A stretch of 20,435 nt of DNA from Larix sibirica (Eukaryota > Streptophyta > Pinopsida > Pinales > Pinaceae), in contig NWUY0300015005.1 in the NCBI GenBank assembly GCA_004151065.3, positions 91,365-111,799 on the forward strand. The letters run 5' to 3'. Below are positions 11,812 through 19,062 of the stretch, in pieces; the stretch's first letter is position 1, and the number at the start of each line of letters is the position of its first letter. Under the pieces are notes generated by a model. That model did not search any database. It was not told the DNA's origin and worked only from the letters and a program-made list of their open reading frames with translations. Made by a program: the position numbers and the translations under genes.

Positions 11812-12369
11812 ATGAAGCTCAACTTTGATGGCGCCAGTAGGAGAAACCTAGGCCCTGCGGGCTATGGAGGTGTCTTTCGCGATCATAGTGGTACCATTCT
11901 TTGCTTCTATGCCAGATCGATAGGAAGGGATAGTAAAATTGTTGCAGAACCATTTGCAATTTTGAAAGGCATACTCATAGCCCGACAAGAACAATTCTCC
12001 AAACTCCTGGTGGAAGGTGACTCCAATCTGATGATTCAAATTCTCAACAAGCTACTCAACGGGTCAAAAACTTACAAATTCTCTCCAAGATGGCGATTAG
12101 CAGCCAAGCTGGATCTCCTTGCTGCCACTTTAGATGGCTTCCAAGTTATTGTCACTCATCATGACAGAAAGGATGCCAACAAGCTGGCCGACAAGCTAGC
12201 CAATTGGGGCATCGATCATCCTAGAGAAGAGTGCAACCAAGCATGGACTACGCCTGGAAAAGAAGCTCTCAAACTAGAATGTCATCAAATCAACCTCCAG
12301 GATTCTTCCCCCCACGATGGGTGTTGTTCACATGAAAATCCCAACCCACGTCATTATCGTTCTGTTTGA
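11812..12369 (+). pseudogene. LINE copy 2 RNase H domain (RVT_3 type), readable throughout
   Basis: The domain would remove the RNA strand of the RNA:DNA hybrid during reverse transcription. The 185-codon open piece shows the full plant RVT_3 pattern: LNFDGAS (Asp 11827-11829), VAEPFAILKG (Glu 11947-11949), VEGDSNL (Asp 12019-12021) and ANKLADKLANWG (Asp 12190-12192). All four expected acidic catalytic positions are therefore present, unlike copy 1, where the first Asp is Asn and the Glu is lost. Frame +1 here is separated from the zf-RVT frame by upstream shifts, so the piece is not a free-standing gene. The last roughly 20 codons (SSPHDGCCSHENPN to the TGA) have no counterpart in copy 1. 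Confidence 0.82.
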
Positions 12370-12739
12370 GGAAAAGGTTGTACAATGCGGCACGACGCAT
12401 GGTACCTGGCCAACAGCCTCAGTCCAAACCCATAATAGTAAGTCACATCATGGTGAGCTCTCTCATCATCGCGGTGCATGTTCGAGGAGATACGTACAAC
12501 TGCAAACTCACTCGACTGTGCGAGTGTTAATGGCAATTAGATTTGAAGGTGGTGGATATGGCGTCTCGCACGACCTGCATGCACCTAGGCATAGAAAGAG
12601 GTGGCCCAAGCTTAAAGCTCAGTCCCATATTGGTGACCCGTCCCACTAGGATTCTCATTTACGCTGTGAGTTGGTTTATGTCTTGGTTCTCTCCCTCTGT
12701 GGGAAACTAGGCTGGTTTCTCTCTACAAACAAAGCGGCC
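12370..12739 (+). other. Linker between LINE RNase H and candidate ORF3
   Basis: No domain is recognisable. Frame +2 is open from 12317 to 12646, ends at TAG (12647-12649), then stays open into the ORF3 candidate. The conceptual peptide is rich in His, Ser and Arg and looks non-globular. Base composition here is richer in G+C and CpG than in the flanking AT-rich spacers. It could be an inter-cistronic leader or the 5' part of a longer decayed frame. Confidence 0.4.
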
Positions 12740-13360
12740 ATGGCCAGGACGAAGGTGACACCACGAAAAATGGTGAATAGGCCACGCCGCACCCACATGT
12801 CGCGCGCCCTGAAGGAAATGGCCAGAGTTCAAGGTTTTTTTGAACAAGAAATCCCCAACTCAGCCCACACTTAAACCATTCGATTGGAAAACCGCTTGAA
12901 GAGAAAGCGAGGCCGCCCTTCTACGAAGCAACTGGCCGAGGACTTTGGTGGGCTAGTGGAGGATATCTGGTCTGTGCACACTCGTGAAACGCAGCATACG
13001 AAAACTCTTGGGGTTTTTTGGACTGTTAAAGGTCTGATGTCTCTTGCAATGGAGGAATGCATCAAAGGCCAGCACAAGCCAGAGAAGAATTCCCTGTCGC
13101 TAGTTGACTGCATCTCCAATCTCGAAGCTACCATGCATGCCCTCTTCTGGTTCCAACGTGAGGAGATGGGGCGGATTAACACAAAATTGGATGCGCTTGC
13201 TAGAGCCACCACAGGGAAAAATTTTACCAGACCTCCGCCAGAACAAGCTACAAACACCCAGCTCGTCTTCAGAAGATTCCATATTACTGCCAGCAATGTT
13301 GGGACAAGCAAAGTGCCAAGTGTTGATCCTTCCTCAATTCCTCTCTTAGATGATGAATAG
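12740..13360 (+). pseudogene. Candidate third LINE frame: H3-tail-like N-terminus, AT-hook-like motif
   Basis: I do not recognise this protein. The ATG at 12740 has a strong context (GCGGCCATGGCC). The frame runs to the TAG at 13358-13360, about 206 codons, with one internal stop (TAA 12872-12874); reading resumes in the same frame. After the initiator Met, the first nine residues ARTKVTPRK match the histone H3 tail ARTKQTARK at seven positions, including K4 and K9. Residues about 50-57 contain KRKRGRP, an AT-hook-like core. A helical stretch (LVDCISNLEATMHALFWF, then REEMGRINTKLDALARAT) could form a coiled coil, and the end is acidic (IPLLDDE). It lies between LINE RNase H and the A-rich tail. 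It may be a LINE ORF3, an ORF1 of another element, or a captured host exon. Confidence 0.45.
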
Positions 13361-13638
13361 TGGGTCTAGCCCTTGGGCTGGTTCTAATGGCTTTTGTTGG
13401 TCTTTAATTTTGAACTACTTCGGCCATAACCCCCGGCTTGTGGGGGAACAATGCCATCTTTCTCTTTTTGCAGTTCATTGACCTATCTGGTTTTAGATAA
13501 CATAGCAGACTTAGACTCTTAGTGCTTTGGTTCTTCATGTCATGATGGCAACTCTGCACTCTGACACTTGGATAGCTTGGCTATGTACAGTTACCTATTT
13601 TTTATTTAATAGAATTTTCAAACCTTACAACAACAAAA
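13361..13638 (+). other. LINE 3' untranslated region and A-rich tail
   Basis: After the ORF3 stop, all frames close quickly. A small GC hairpin occurs at 13430-13446: CCCCC, a 7-base loop GGCTTGT, then GGGGG. The segment ends TTTTTTATTTAATAGAATTTT followed by a degenerate A-rich tail up to about 13640. Stem-loops and A-rich tails close to the 3' end are used by reverse transcriptase to recognise template RNA in several LINE families, so the position is reasonable, although function is inferred. Confidence 0.5.
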
Positions 13639-13654
13639 AATTGTATTTTGTACA
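13639..13654. repeat. Putative right target-site duplication of the LINE locus
   Basis: AATTGTATTTTGTACA immediately follows the A-rich LINE tail and matches 586-601 with one mismatch (G for C). See the left copy for the comparison. The match is to the flank of copy 1, not copy 2, because the true left edge of copy 2 is hidden by the N at 7166. Confidence 0.42.
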
Positions 13655-14390
13655 ACTATGGCTCATAATTCATGCAATCATGGAACATAGCAGTATATAT
13701 TATATGTGTGCCTTCTTGATCTTATGAGTTATGAGATTACAAGAATTTGGAAACATGCATTTTTAATTACAATTATGTGAAAATTGCATCTTTCTATGAT
13801 ATTTATTGTTTATATATGCAATTAGATTGATTATGTTGTCCTATGAACTTTACAAATTATAAGTTTCAATGATTCCAAAATGTGAAAAGTGTGTCTATTG
13901 GTGATATTTAATGTTAATCTATGCAATTTTTTGTTTTTTCCTACATTGAAAATAATGTTTGTATTTTTCCATATTGTTGAATATGTTGACTACAAATATG
14001 TCAAAAACAACAAATCGATTGTATTATATACATAAGTTGTATTTCATGCAATCATTATAATTTGTGCAATCATGGATCATGTAGTATCTATTATAGTTTG
14101 TACCTTGTTGGTATTCTGAGTTATGAACTTATGAGAATATGAAAATACATCCTTTTAACTTCAATTATGTGAAAACAGGGTCTTTCCATGGTATTTAATC
14201 TTCACCTATGTATCATAAATTCATTATGTTATGCCTTTTTGAGTTTATGAATGGAGTTTCAATGACAACATTTATCATTCAAAATATGTCAAAAATGTTT
14301 CTTTCTATGCTATTTAATGTTCATCTATGCAATTTTTTCCTTGTATTGAAAATAATGTTTGTATTTTTTATATTGTTGAGTACAAGCCAA
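13655..14390. repeat. Diverged tandem repeat, about 400-base period with nested sub-repeat
   Basis: Two units, roughly 13655-13990 and 14050-14390, align at an offset of 392-406 bases. Shared words include TGCAATCATGGA (13673; 14065), TTATGTGAAAA, TTTCAATGA and ATTGAAAATAATGTTTGTATT (13945 and 14345, offset exactly 400). Inside each unit a shorter block of the type TCTTTCTATG-TATTTAATG-TATGCAA occurs twice (13789 and 13894; 14181 and 14300), spaced 105 and 119 bases. The block is non-coding and AT-rich. It may be a satellite-like or subtelomeric-type minor repeat, or part of an unrecognised element. Confidence 0.6.
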
Positions 14391-15779
14391 TCAAGCATGT
14401 CATATATCCCAAGTCCCATGCCTCAACAACTAAGAGTCGAATTGTGGTAACTATGGTTTCAATTGTTGGCAAGAAAACACCACTAATAAATTTAACCCTA
14501 CCATTTGTAGATGACTGTATATTCTTTTGTAGTTTTCTCTAATTTCAATGGTACCTACTACAATGACCATACCAAATTATCACACCTAGAAATATTAAAT
14601 TTTATGTAGCCAAGGTGCATGCACGACTCCTTCAATTTGCATGCCAATGTCAAGTTCAAAAATAGGTACATGTATATGCATTCACACACCCATATCATGT
14701 TCATGGTTGGATGCTTGTGTCCCATGTTAACGAGCGACGATGCACCCCCACTCATTTCCCCACATCCATGCCACAAAAATTGAGTTGTGACCCTTATGAC
14801 AAAGGCATCCCTAGTTTCCAATAAGGGTGTTGACCTATAATTTTAGACAGATATCCCTATGTGCAGTGACCCCATGACAAAGATTACAAAGGTCAAGTCT
14901 CATAATAACAAGCATACATATCTATAGGTTGTAACACATTGGAAAACCTCGTAAAAAGTAATTACATGATCATCTTGTGTGGTTATAGGGGAAAATGCCC
15001 ATATGGTTTGTCGCACGTTAATGATGGTACACCTATAATCCAAAATGGTATGGTATTGAGAAAACAAAGAGACATTGTTATGTCATTGAGATATCATGAA
15101 GGGATTCATGACAACAATAAAGAAGATTTATTATCCAGACTTAAAAGAAGCATTTTTCATTCAAATTCAATTTTCCCTTTCATGTAAACAATGTGAATTT
15201 AGGACAATTGAATCTTGGTGTGATAGTTATTGTGGCAAAGATCCAAGCACTAGTGGAAAATTCATGGGGCACATGCCTAGAAGATACACACATTTTCTAT
15301 ATAGTTACTAAAAACACTTAATTTTGGAATTATTAATCAAAGAACATACGCTAGCAAATTATATCTCATGAGTAAACGCCATTGAACATGTTTACTAGTT
15401 ACCTAGAAATCTTAAACTGAAATAAGTAATAAGGTTTTTGATCCCTTAAATCTGAAATTGGAAAATTCAGTCATGAATATCAAACTAAAGTTTTGATAGT
15501 GACGAGTCATTATTATGGTTAATATTGTTTTAAAGTTAAATTATGAAAGTTTCATTGTCTATGTTTTTAGGCATTTACTATTTTACAAATTTATCTTCAT
15601 AACAATGCACCCTCCTCACACCCCTTGCACCAAGATTTCAAAACCAACACACTTGTAACTACACTCATACCCATGCAACTTGGCTACTTAGAATTGAACC
15701 TTCTAAACCAGCAATTGTTGAGAATGGTGTAATGTTCACATGTGGCCACAACCATCTCAAGTTGTCTTGTTAATGCATT
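14391..15779. other. AT-rich spacer, no gene recognised
   Basis: Short open frames (for example 14558-14821 minus, 14939-15187 plus, 15096-15311 plus) have no recognisable motif, no conserved partner in the window, and overlap one another. I see no RNA gene, terminal repeat or tandem array beyond short AT-rich words. Confidence 0.5.
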
Positions 15780-16089
15780 AATTATGGTTAAGGCCATCAT
15801 TTATTGCAGTACTAGGTTATTATGTACAAATCACAGGGTATATCTGTAATGATCAAACACAAAAGGACATTGCTTACACACCAAGATCAAATATCAATAC
15901 ACCAATGTTTTTACATGGGTAAAACCCTTGGAGAGGGAAACAACCCACAACCCTAGCGAATGTGACAACTTGAGGAAATATAATAATGTAAATGAAAATA
16001 ATTTACAAGAGCTCTTCTCAATAGTCAATCATCAACAAATGACCCTCCATGCTCTTTAAATAGAGATCATGGACCAATTGGGTGTTAAG
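15780..16089 (-). repeat. Possible copia-type LTR remnant, antisense
   Basis: Read on the minus strand, the stretch has a TATA-like CTATTTAAAGAGC (about 16055-16067), and downstream of it CTCTCCAAGGGTTTTACCC (about 15924-15942), a theme common at the R/U5 part of plant copia LTRs and echoed in the LTRs of the element at 16407-20014 (GGGTTTTTCCAG...TATTTACC). LTR edges are not visible, and the N at 16090 separates it from the antisense copia coding fragment. The call rests on pattern similarity only. Confidence 0.35.
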
Positions 16090-16090
16090 N
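16090..16090. other. Single N, likely assembly join
   Basis: The N falls exactly between an LTR-like antisense stretch and antisense copia coding sequence that otherwise runs open to the last codon before it. As at 7166, a compositional and structural change sits on the N, suggesting a compressed gap or a scaffold join. Confidence 0.65.
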
Positions 16091-16405
16091 TAGGGCTCGA
16101 ATAGGTTCACCCTGTAACTTGTATAAATTGCCTTCCCTAACCCCAATCATATAAATTGATCCAGGGCTAGACTCCAATCTTATGAGGACTTGCTGGTTCT
16201 TGAACTCTACTGTATAGCCCTTATCTTTCATGATCGAAATTGAAAGCAAATTCTTCCTAAGACTTGGAAGAAATATTACATCATCAAAGTCTAAAGAGTT
16301 ACCTGATTGGAGTTGGAAATGAATGTTACCCACTCTTGCTACTGGACACTTGACATCATCACCAAGTTCGACATGCTCTATTAGACTTGAAAACAGTTCT
16401 CGAGT
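16091..16405 (-). pseudogene. Ty1/copia protease end and GAG-pre-integrase fragment, antisense
   Basis: The minus-strand frame reads TRELFSSLIEHVEL, then VGNIHFQLQ, FLPSLRKNLLSIS, DKGYTVEF and GNLYKLQGE. This is the usual succession from just after the copia protease active site into the GAG-pre-integrase motif. The frame is open for about 105 codons without a stop, so this copy is less decayed than the element beside it. It is cut on the plus-strand right by the LTR beginning at 16407, removing the DSG active site, and on the left by the N. No integrase follows in the expected direction. Confidence 0.75.
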
Positions 16406-16685
16406 TTGTTAGTTTTGGGTAGCTCGGATAGGTTCTTCAGCATCGACGGTGCCTAGCATGTGGAAGTGTCTGAGCGACACTCTCTAGATAGTAACTTTAT
16501 AAAGTGATTTTATATAGTGACTTTTATATTTAATGACTAGAAAGTGACTTTTATTATAATGTTGAGTGACTTAAGTGATTTAAGTGATCTCAACGAGAGA
16601 TTAAGTCACAACCGTTGATCTCATGAGGGAAAGATCTAAGCTTAACCGTTGAGGTCTAGGGTTAGGAATTTAGTCATTAATAACT

Positions 16686-16694
16686 TATAAAAGG
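16686..16694 (+). promoter_or_regulatory. LTR TATA box
   Basis: TATAAAAGG lies about 280 bases into the 5' LTR and is kept at 19306-19314 in the 3' LTR. Its place upstream of the GA-rich leader and of the AATAAA signals fits the U3/R border of a plant copia LTR. Confidence 0.6.
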
Positions 16695-17159
16695 AAATCT
16701 AAGGAGGGTGAGATGTACATTTGAGAGAGTAGAGAAGAGAGCTAAAGAGAAGAGGAAGAATTTGCAGCAAAGAAGCAAGGGCATGATTTCCAAGAAAGAG
16801 GAAGAGGGGAATGATTTCCAAGGAAGAGGAAGGAGGCACAATTCTCTAGGAAATCAAACTACATAGAAATTGAGACAACATACAACATAGCATTAGTTAT
16901 TGCATGTTGTACAGTCTATTGTGCACTGAAATCAAGGCAGGGCCTTACATTATTAGTTCCAGCAATCCGTACAGTAGAAAATCGAAAGTGGGAGGTTGGG
17001 CACAATTTTCTAGGCATCATACAACATTTGTTATTGTTCATGGAGGCCATACAGAACTGTACATAGGTCGTACATGTACAGTGAAAGCTGGGCACAATTT
17101 TCTAAGTATGCACAGATTTCGAGGTGCATTTATTGTTGTTTTGTATTGCTATTATTTCC

Positions 17160-17185
17160 AATAAAATTCTTTGTGGGCAAATAAA
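17160..17185 (+). promoter_or_regulatory. LTR polyadenylation signals
   Basis: AATAAA occurs at 17160-17165 and 17180-17185, about 480 bases after the TATA box. The 3' LTR keeps the second one at 19771-19776. These would end transcripts in R and support plus-strand transcription. Confidence 0.5.
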
Positions 17186-17421
17186 ATTTTCTATCTCTTG
17201 ACTGGTTTTCCTTTAGGGTTTTTCCAGGGGTATTTACCCAGAAATATCTATGTCAAATGTGTGTTGATTTTATATTCTGTTGTGCATTTCATTCATTAAA
17301 TCTCAGTGTGCTTCCATTCATAAATTTTCAGATTTGGAATATTTAGTTTCCGTGTAATAAATCCGAGTACAAATAATTTATTGGAATTGGAAATCGTTTC
17401 TAGGTTTTAAGGAAATTGACA

Positions 17422-17433
17422 TTTTATCAGAGC
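17422..17433 (+). other. Primer-binding site (initiator Met tRNA type)
   Basis: TTTTATCAGAGC directly follows the CA end of the 5' LTR. It matches the common copia site TGGTATCAGAGC except at the second and third bases, so it is a decayed initiator-Met site. Confidence 0.75.
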
Positions 17434-17544
17434 TAGGCCTCTGAGAGAAAAGCACTAGAGATTTTGACAGAAGGGTTTGCAAAGACTTGTAGGGTTTTAC
17501 ATGGAAAAAGGAAAGGAACAATAATGTTGGTCAGTTGGACAAGG

Positions 17545-18320
17545 ATGGCTACAAGATTGAGGTTTGAGGACGGGTTGGAGGGGCTTCGAATTTCAGCCCA
17601 TGGTAAGAGAGGATTGCATTACTGTTGGAGGAAAACGAAATATGGAACATTGTGGAGAAAACCCAGACTATTCCCACATATGCAACGGTTTTGGAAGCTT
17701 TCAACAAAAAAAATGTGAAAGCCAAAAGGATGCTCTTGGATGCCATAAAATACCATATCACATCTCACATGTCCCAAAAGAAGTATGCCTATCAGATGTG
17801 GGAGCCTCTAACAAAGCTTTATCAGAGTGACAACTACAATCGAAAGATGGTACTGCGGGAGAAACTCAAAAGCACCAAGATGTCCAAGATTGATACAATG
17901 ACCTCATATTCACCAGGTTATCACAGATCCGTGATGAGTTGGCTGCAGTCAAAGAGAAACCGTCATACTCGGAATTGGTTAAGGACAACTTTGAATGGAT
18001 TTTTAGAGCAGTGGACTACGTTCGAGAAGGGGGTTGTGGCACAAGAGACACTTCCTAATTAGGAGAGGTTGTGGGATGACTTCACTCAGGAGGAGACTCG
18101 GGATGAGGCTCTTCAAAAAAGTCAAGCTAAAGGTGATGATGAGGAGGAGAATGTTTCTCTTCAAGTAAAGAAGGGCAGAGAAGATGGGAAGGACATGAGA
18201 AAAGTGAAATGCTTTGCATGTCACAAGACTAGCCACTGTGCGAGTCCATGTCCAAACAAGGAGAAGGGAAAGAAAGAGACATGGGTAGCAACATTAGCTA
18301 AGATTGATAATTTTGTTTAG
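17545..18320 (+). pseudogene. Copia gag (UBN2-type with CCHC knuckle), broken
   Basis: Gag forms the virus-like particle that packages element RNA. The chosen start (MATRLRFEDGLEG) is the usual N-terminal text. A frameshift near 17583 leads into SNFSPW, then TAA where a Lys codon is normal, then ERIALLLEENEIW. The UBN2-like part continues with AKRMLLDAIK, MWEPLTKLYQSD and KMVLREKL (17625-17905). Two opposite shifts near 17910 and 17978 displace LSQIRDELAAV; the original frame returns at LRTTLNGF. A TAG (18060-18062) replaces a Trp codon in LPN*ERLWDDF. The knuckle CFACHKTSHCASPC (18210-18251) is a complete C-x2-C-x4-H-x4-C. A further shift at about 18318 connects to protease. Confidence 0.8.
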
Positions 18321-18321
18321 G

Positions 18322-18750
18322 TTTGAGAAGGAATGCTCTCTGGTCTCTTGTCTTTCGAATAGTGGCAGTGTTGTGTATGAGGATATTCGAGCATGGATTG
18401 TGGACAATGGCTCATCTAGCCATATGACATGAATGGGGTCAGTGTTCCTTAGTTTTTCAAAGATAGATTCATCCTGCTATGTGGATAGTGGAGTCAACAC
18501 CATACATGCAGTAAAGGAGGTTGGAACAGTGTTATTCCAACTAGAGTTAGGAGGAACTCTGGAGGTGGCACGAGTGATGCATGTCCCAAAACTAAAGAAA
18601 AACTTGCTTTCAGTCTCAGCTTTGGAGGAAAAGGGGTATGGGGTCTTGTTCTAGAGTGGACATGTGTTCATACATTCAGAGGGAGCTACCCAAGATGCAA
18701 TCATGAGGCTTGGTGTCAAAGAGGGTAAGTTGTATAGGTTGTTGGGATAG
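18322..18750 (+). pseudogene. Copia protease and GAG-pre-integrase motif, broken
   Basis: The aspartic protease would cleave the gag polyprotein. In frame +1 the text runs from FEKECSLVSCLS into AWIVDNGSSSHMT. The active-site triad D-S-G reads D-N-G (Asp 18403-18405), which may already have been inactive. A TGA follows at 18430-18432. Reading continues to VMHVPKLKKNLLSVSALEEK, the GAG-pre-integrase landmark, then TAG (18652-18654), and EGKLYRLLG before TAG (18748-18750). The same landmark appears antisense at 16091-16405, from a different copia lineage (FLPSLRKNLLSIS). No integrase HHCC or DDE text follows. Confidence 0.78.
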
Positions 18751-18969
18751 CATGTGATTGGATCTAAGGGGATCTTGGATTCAGAGTCAATGTTAGTATC
18801 ACTAGCAATTGGTTGTGAGGATTCTTCCACTAATGTTAGGAGACTTAGCTGGTATGATATTACACAGTTGGTTGCTCAAGAGTGTGAGGAGATTCCTAGG
18901 AGCATGGCTTGGAGGGACAAGTCTTCATCACAAATTCCAATTCAAGTGGCAGGGAAGCTTTCTGATTAA
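18751..18969 (+). pseudogene. Spacer frame between protease and 3' LTR
   Basis: Frame +1 stays open for 72 codons past the protease stop, from HVIGSKGILDSESMLVS to QVAGKLSD, ending TAA (18967-18969). I see no integrase, reverse transcriptase or RNase H similarity. The word NVRRLSWYDITQLVAQECEE looks like real, structured coding text rather than random sequence, but I cannot name a family. Continuity with the protease frame suggests the polyprotein once extended through here, possibly to within about 90 bases of the 3' LTR. It may be a scrambled remnant of the lost pol region or sequence specific to this non-autonomous family. Confidence 0.45.
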
Positions 18970-19053
18970 GAGGGAGCAGCTACAACAATAGATGATGCGG
19001 TGGGATTAGAGACATATCCAAGAGGAGATTCTTCCATAATTGCCTTCTTCACT

Positions 19054-19062
19054 AAGAGGGAG
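19054..19062 (+). other. Polypurine tract
   Basis: AAGAGGGAG directly abuts the start of the 3' LTR, the expected position of the plus-strand primer of a copia element. Confidence 0.6.

Larger units (their letters stand above)
8046..12369 (+). pseudogene. LINE copy 2 ORF2 (EN-RT-zf-RVT-RNase H), broken
   Basis: The start ATG aligns with the copy 1 ORF2 start, but the opening endonuclease strand carries two TGA stops (MNILS*NI*GLGG). The endonuclease stays readable to about 8714: its GDFN motif reads GGFN (Gly codon 8466-8468) and its SDH motif reads SNH (8721-8729), so catalysis is doubtful. A readable linker (9165-9430) resembles copy 1, with basic and heptad-like text such as EEILWKQKSRIRWLKEG just before it. 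A one-base loss near 9433, inside the NKAPGPDG region, shifts frame; a TAA interrupts at about 9706-9711. Reverse transcriptase continues 9719-10330, a run of nine C at 10328-10336 shifts frame again, and the C-terminal part continues through zf-RVT to RNase H. About ten disruptions in total; dead but younger-looking than copy 1. Confidence 0.85.
7167..13638 (+). mobile_element. L1-like LINE retrotransposon, copy 2 (5' end missing)
   Basis: Same family and orientation as copy 1, with clear nucleotide and protein alignment from mid-ORF1 to RNase H. It is better preserved, with long open stretches in reverse transcriptase (9719-10453) and RNase H (11812-12369). Unlike copy 1 it keeps a 3' region (12370-13638) that ends TTTTTTATTTAATAGAATTT, then a CAACAACAAAAAA-like A-rich tail, as plant LINE ends usually do. 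That this 3' region belongs to the same element is inferred from continuity and from the tail plus the putative target duplication; a second, 5'-truncated element could also explain it. Confidence 0.8.
16407..17421 (+). repeat. 5' LTR
   Basis: The 1015-base repeat starts TGTTAGTTTTGGGTAGC and ends GAAATTGACA. It aligns with 19063-20014. Contents in order: an array of AGTGACTT/AGTGATTT words (16496-16590), TATA box, a GA-rich leader (16700-16850), two copies of GGGCACAATTTTCTA (16998 and 17090), AATAAA signals and the GGGTTTTTCCAG U5 block. Compared with the 3' LTR it has 20 extra bases at 16634-16653 and a tandem duplication of a 28-base unit (16783-16810, 16811-16838). By eye about a dozen substitutions occur in the first 220 aligned bases, so the insertion is not recent. 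Confidence 0.85.

Noticed and set aside
12740-12766. A true histone H3 pseudogene
   Set aside because: Similarity stops after nine residues; no H3 core (for example the KKPHR or helix-rich fold region) follows.
12871-13311. 146-codon minus-strand frame opposite the ORF3 candidate
   Set aside because: The plus frame is longer, has a strong start context and structured motifs; the minus frame shows no recognisable domain. Not fully excluded.
13655-14390. CRISPR-like array
   Set aside because: Units are long, diverged and AT-rich without regular short repeats and unique spacers, and the setting is a plant nuclear genome.
14939-15311. Two overlapping plus-strand frames of 82 and 71 codons
   Set aside because: They overlap in different frames, show no domain, and sit in AT-rich spacer.
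16690-16860. GA-rich stretch as a microsatellite
   Set aside because: It is part of the LTR leader, conserved in the second LTR, and not a regular repeat.
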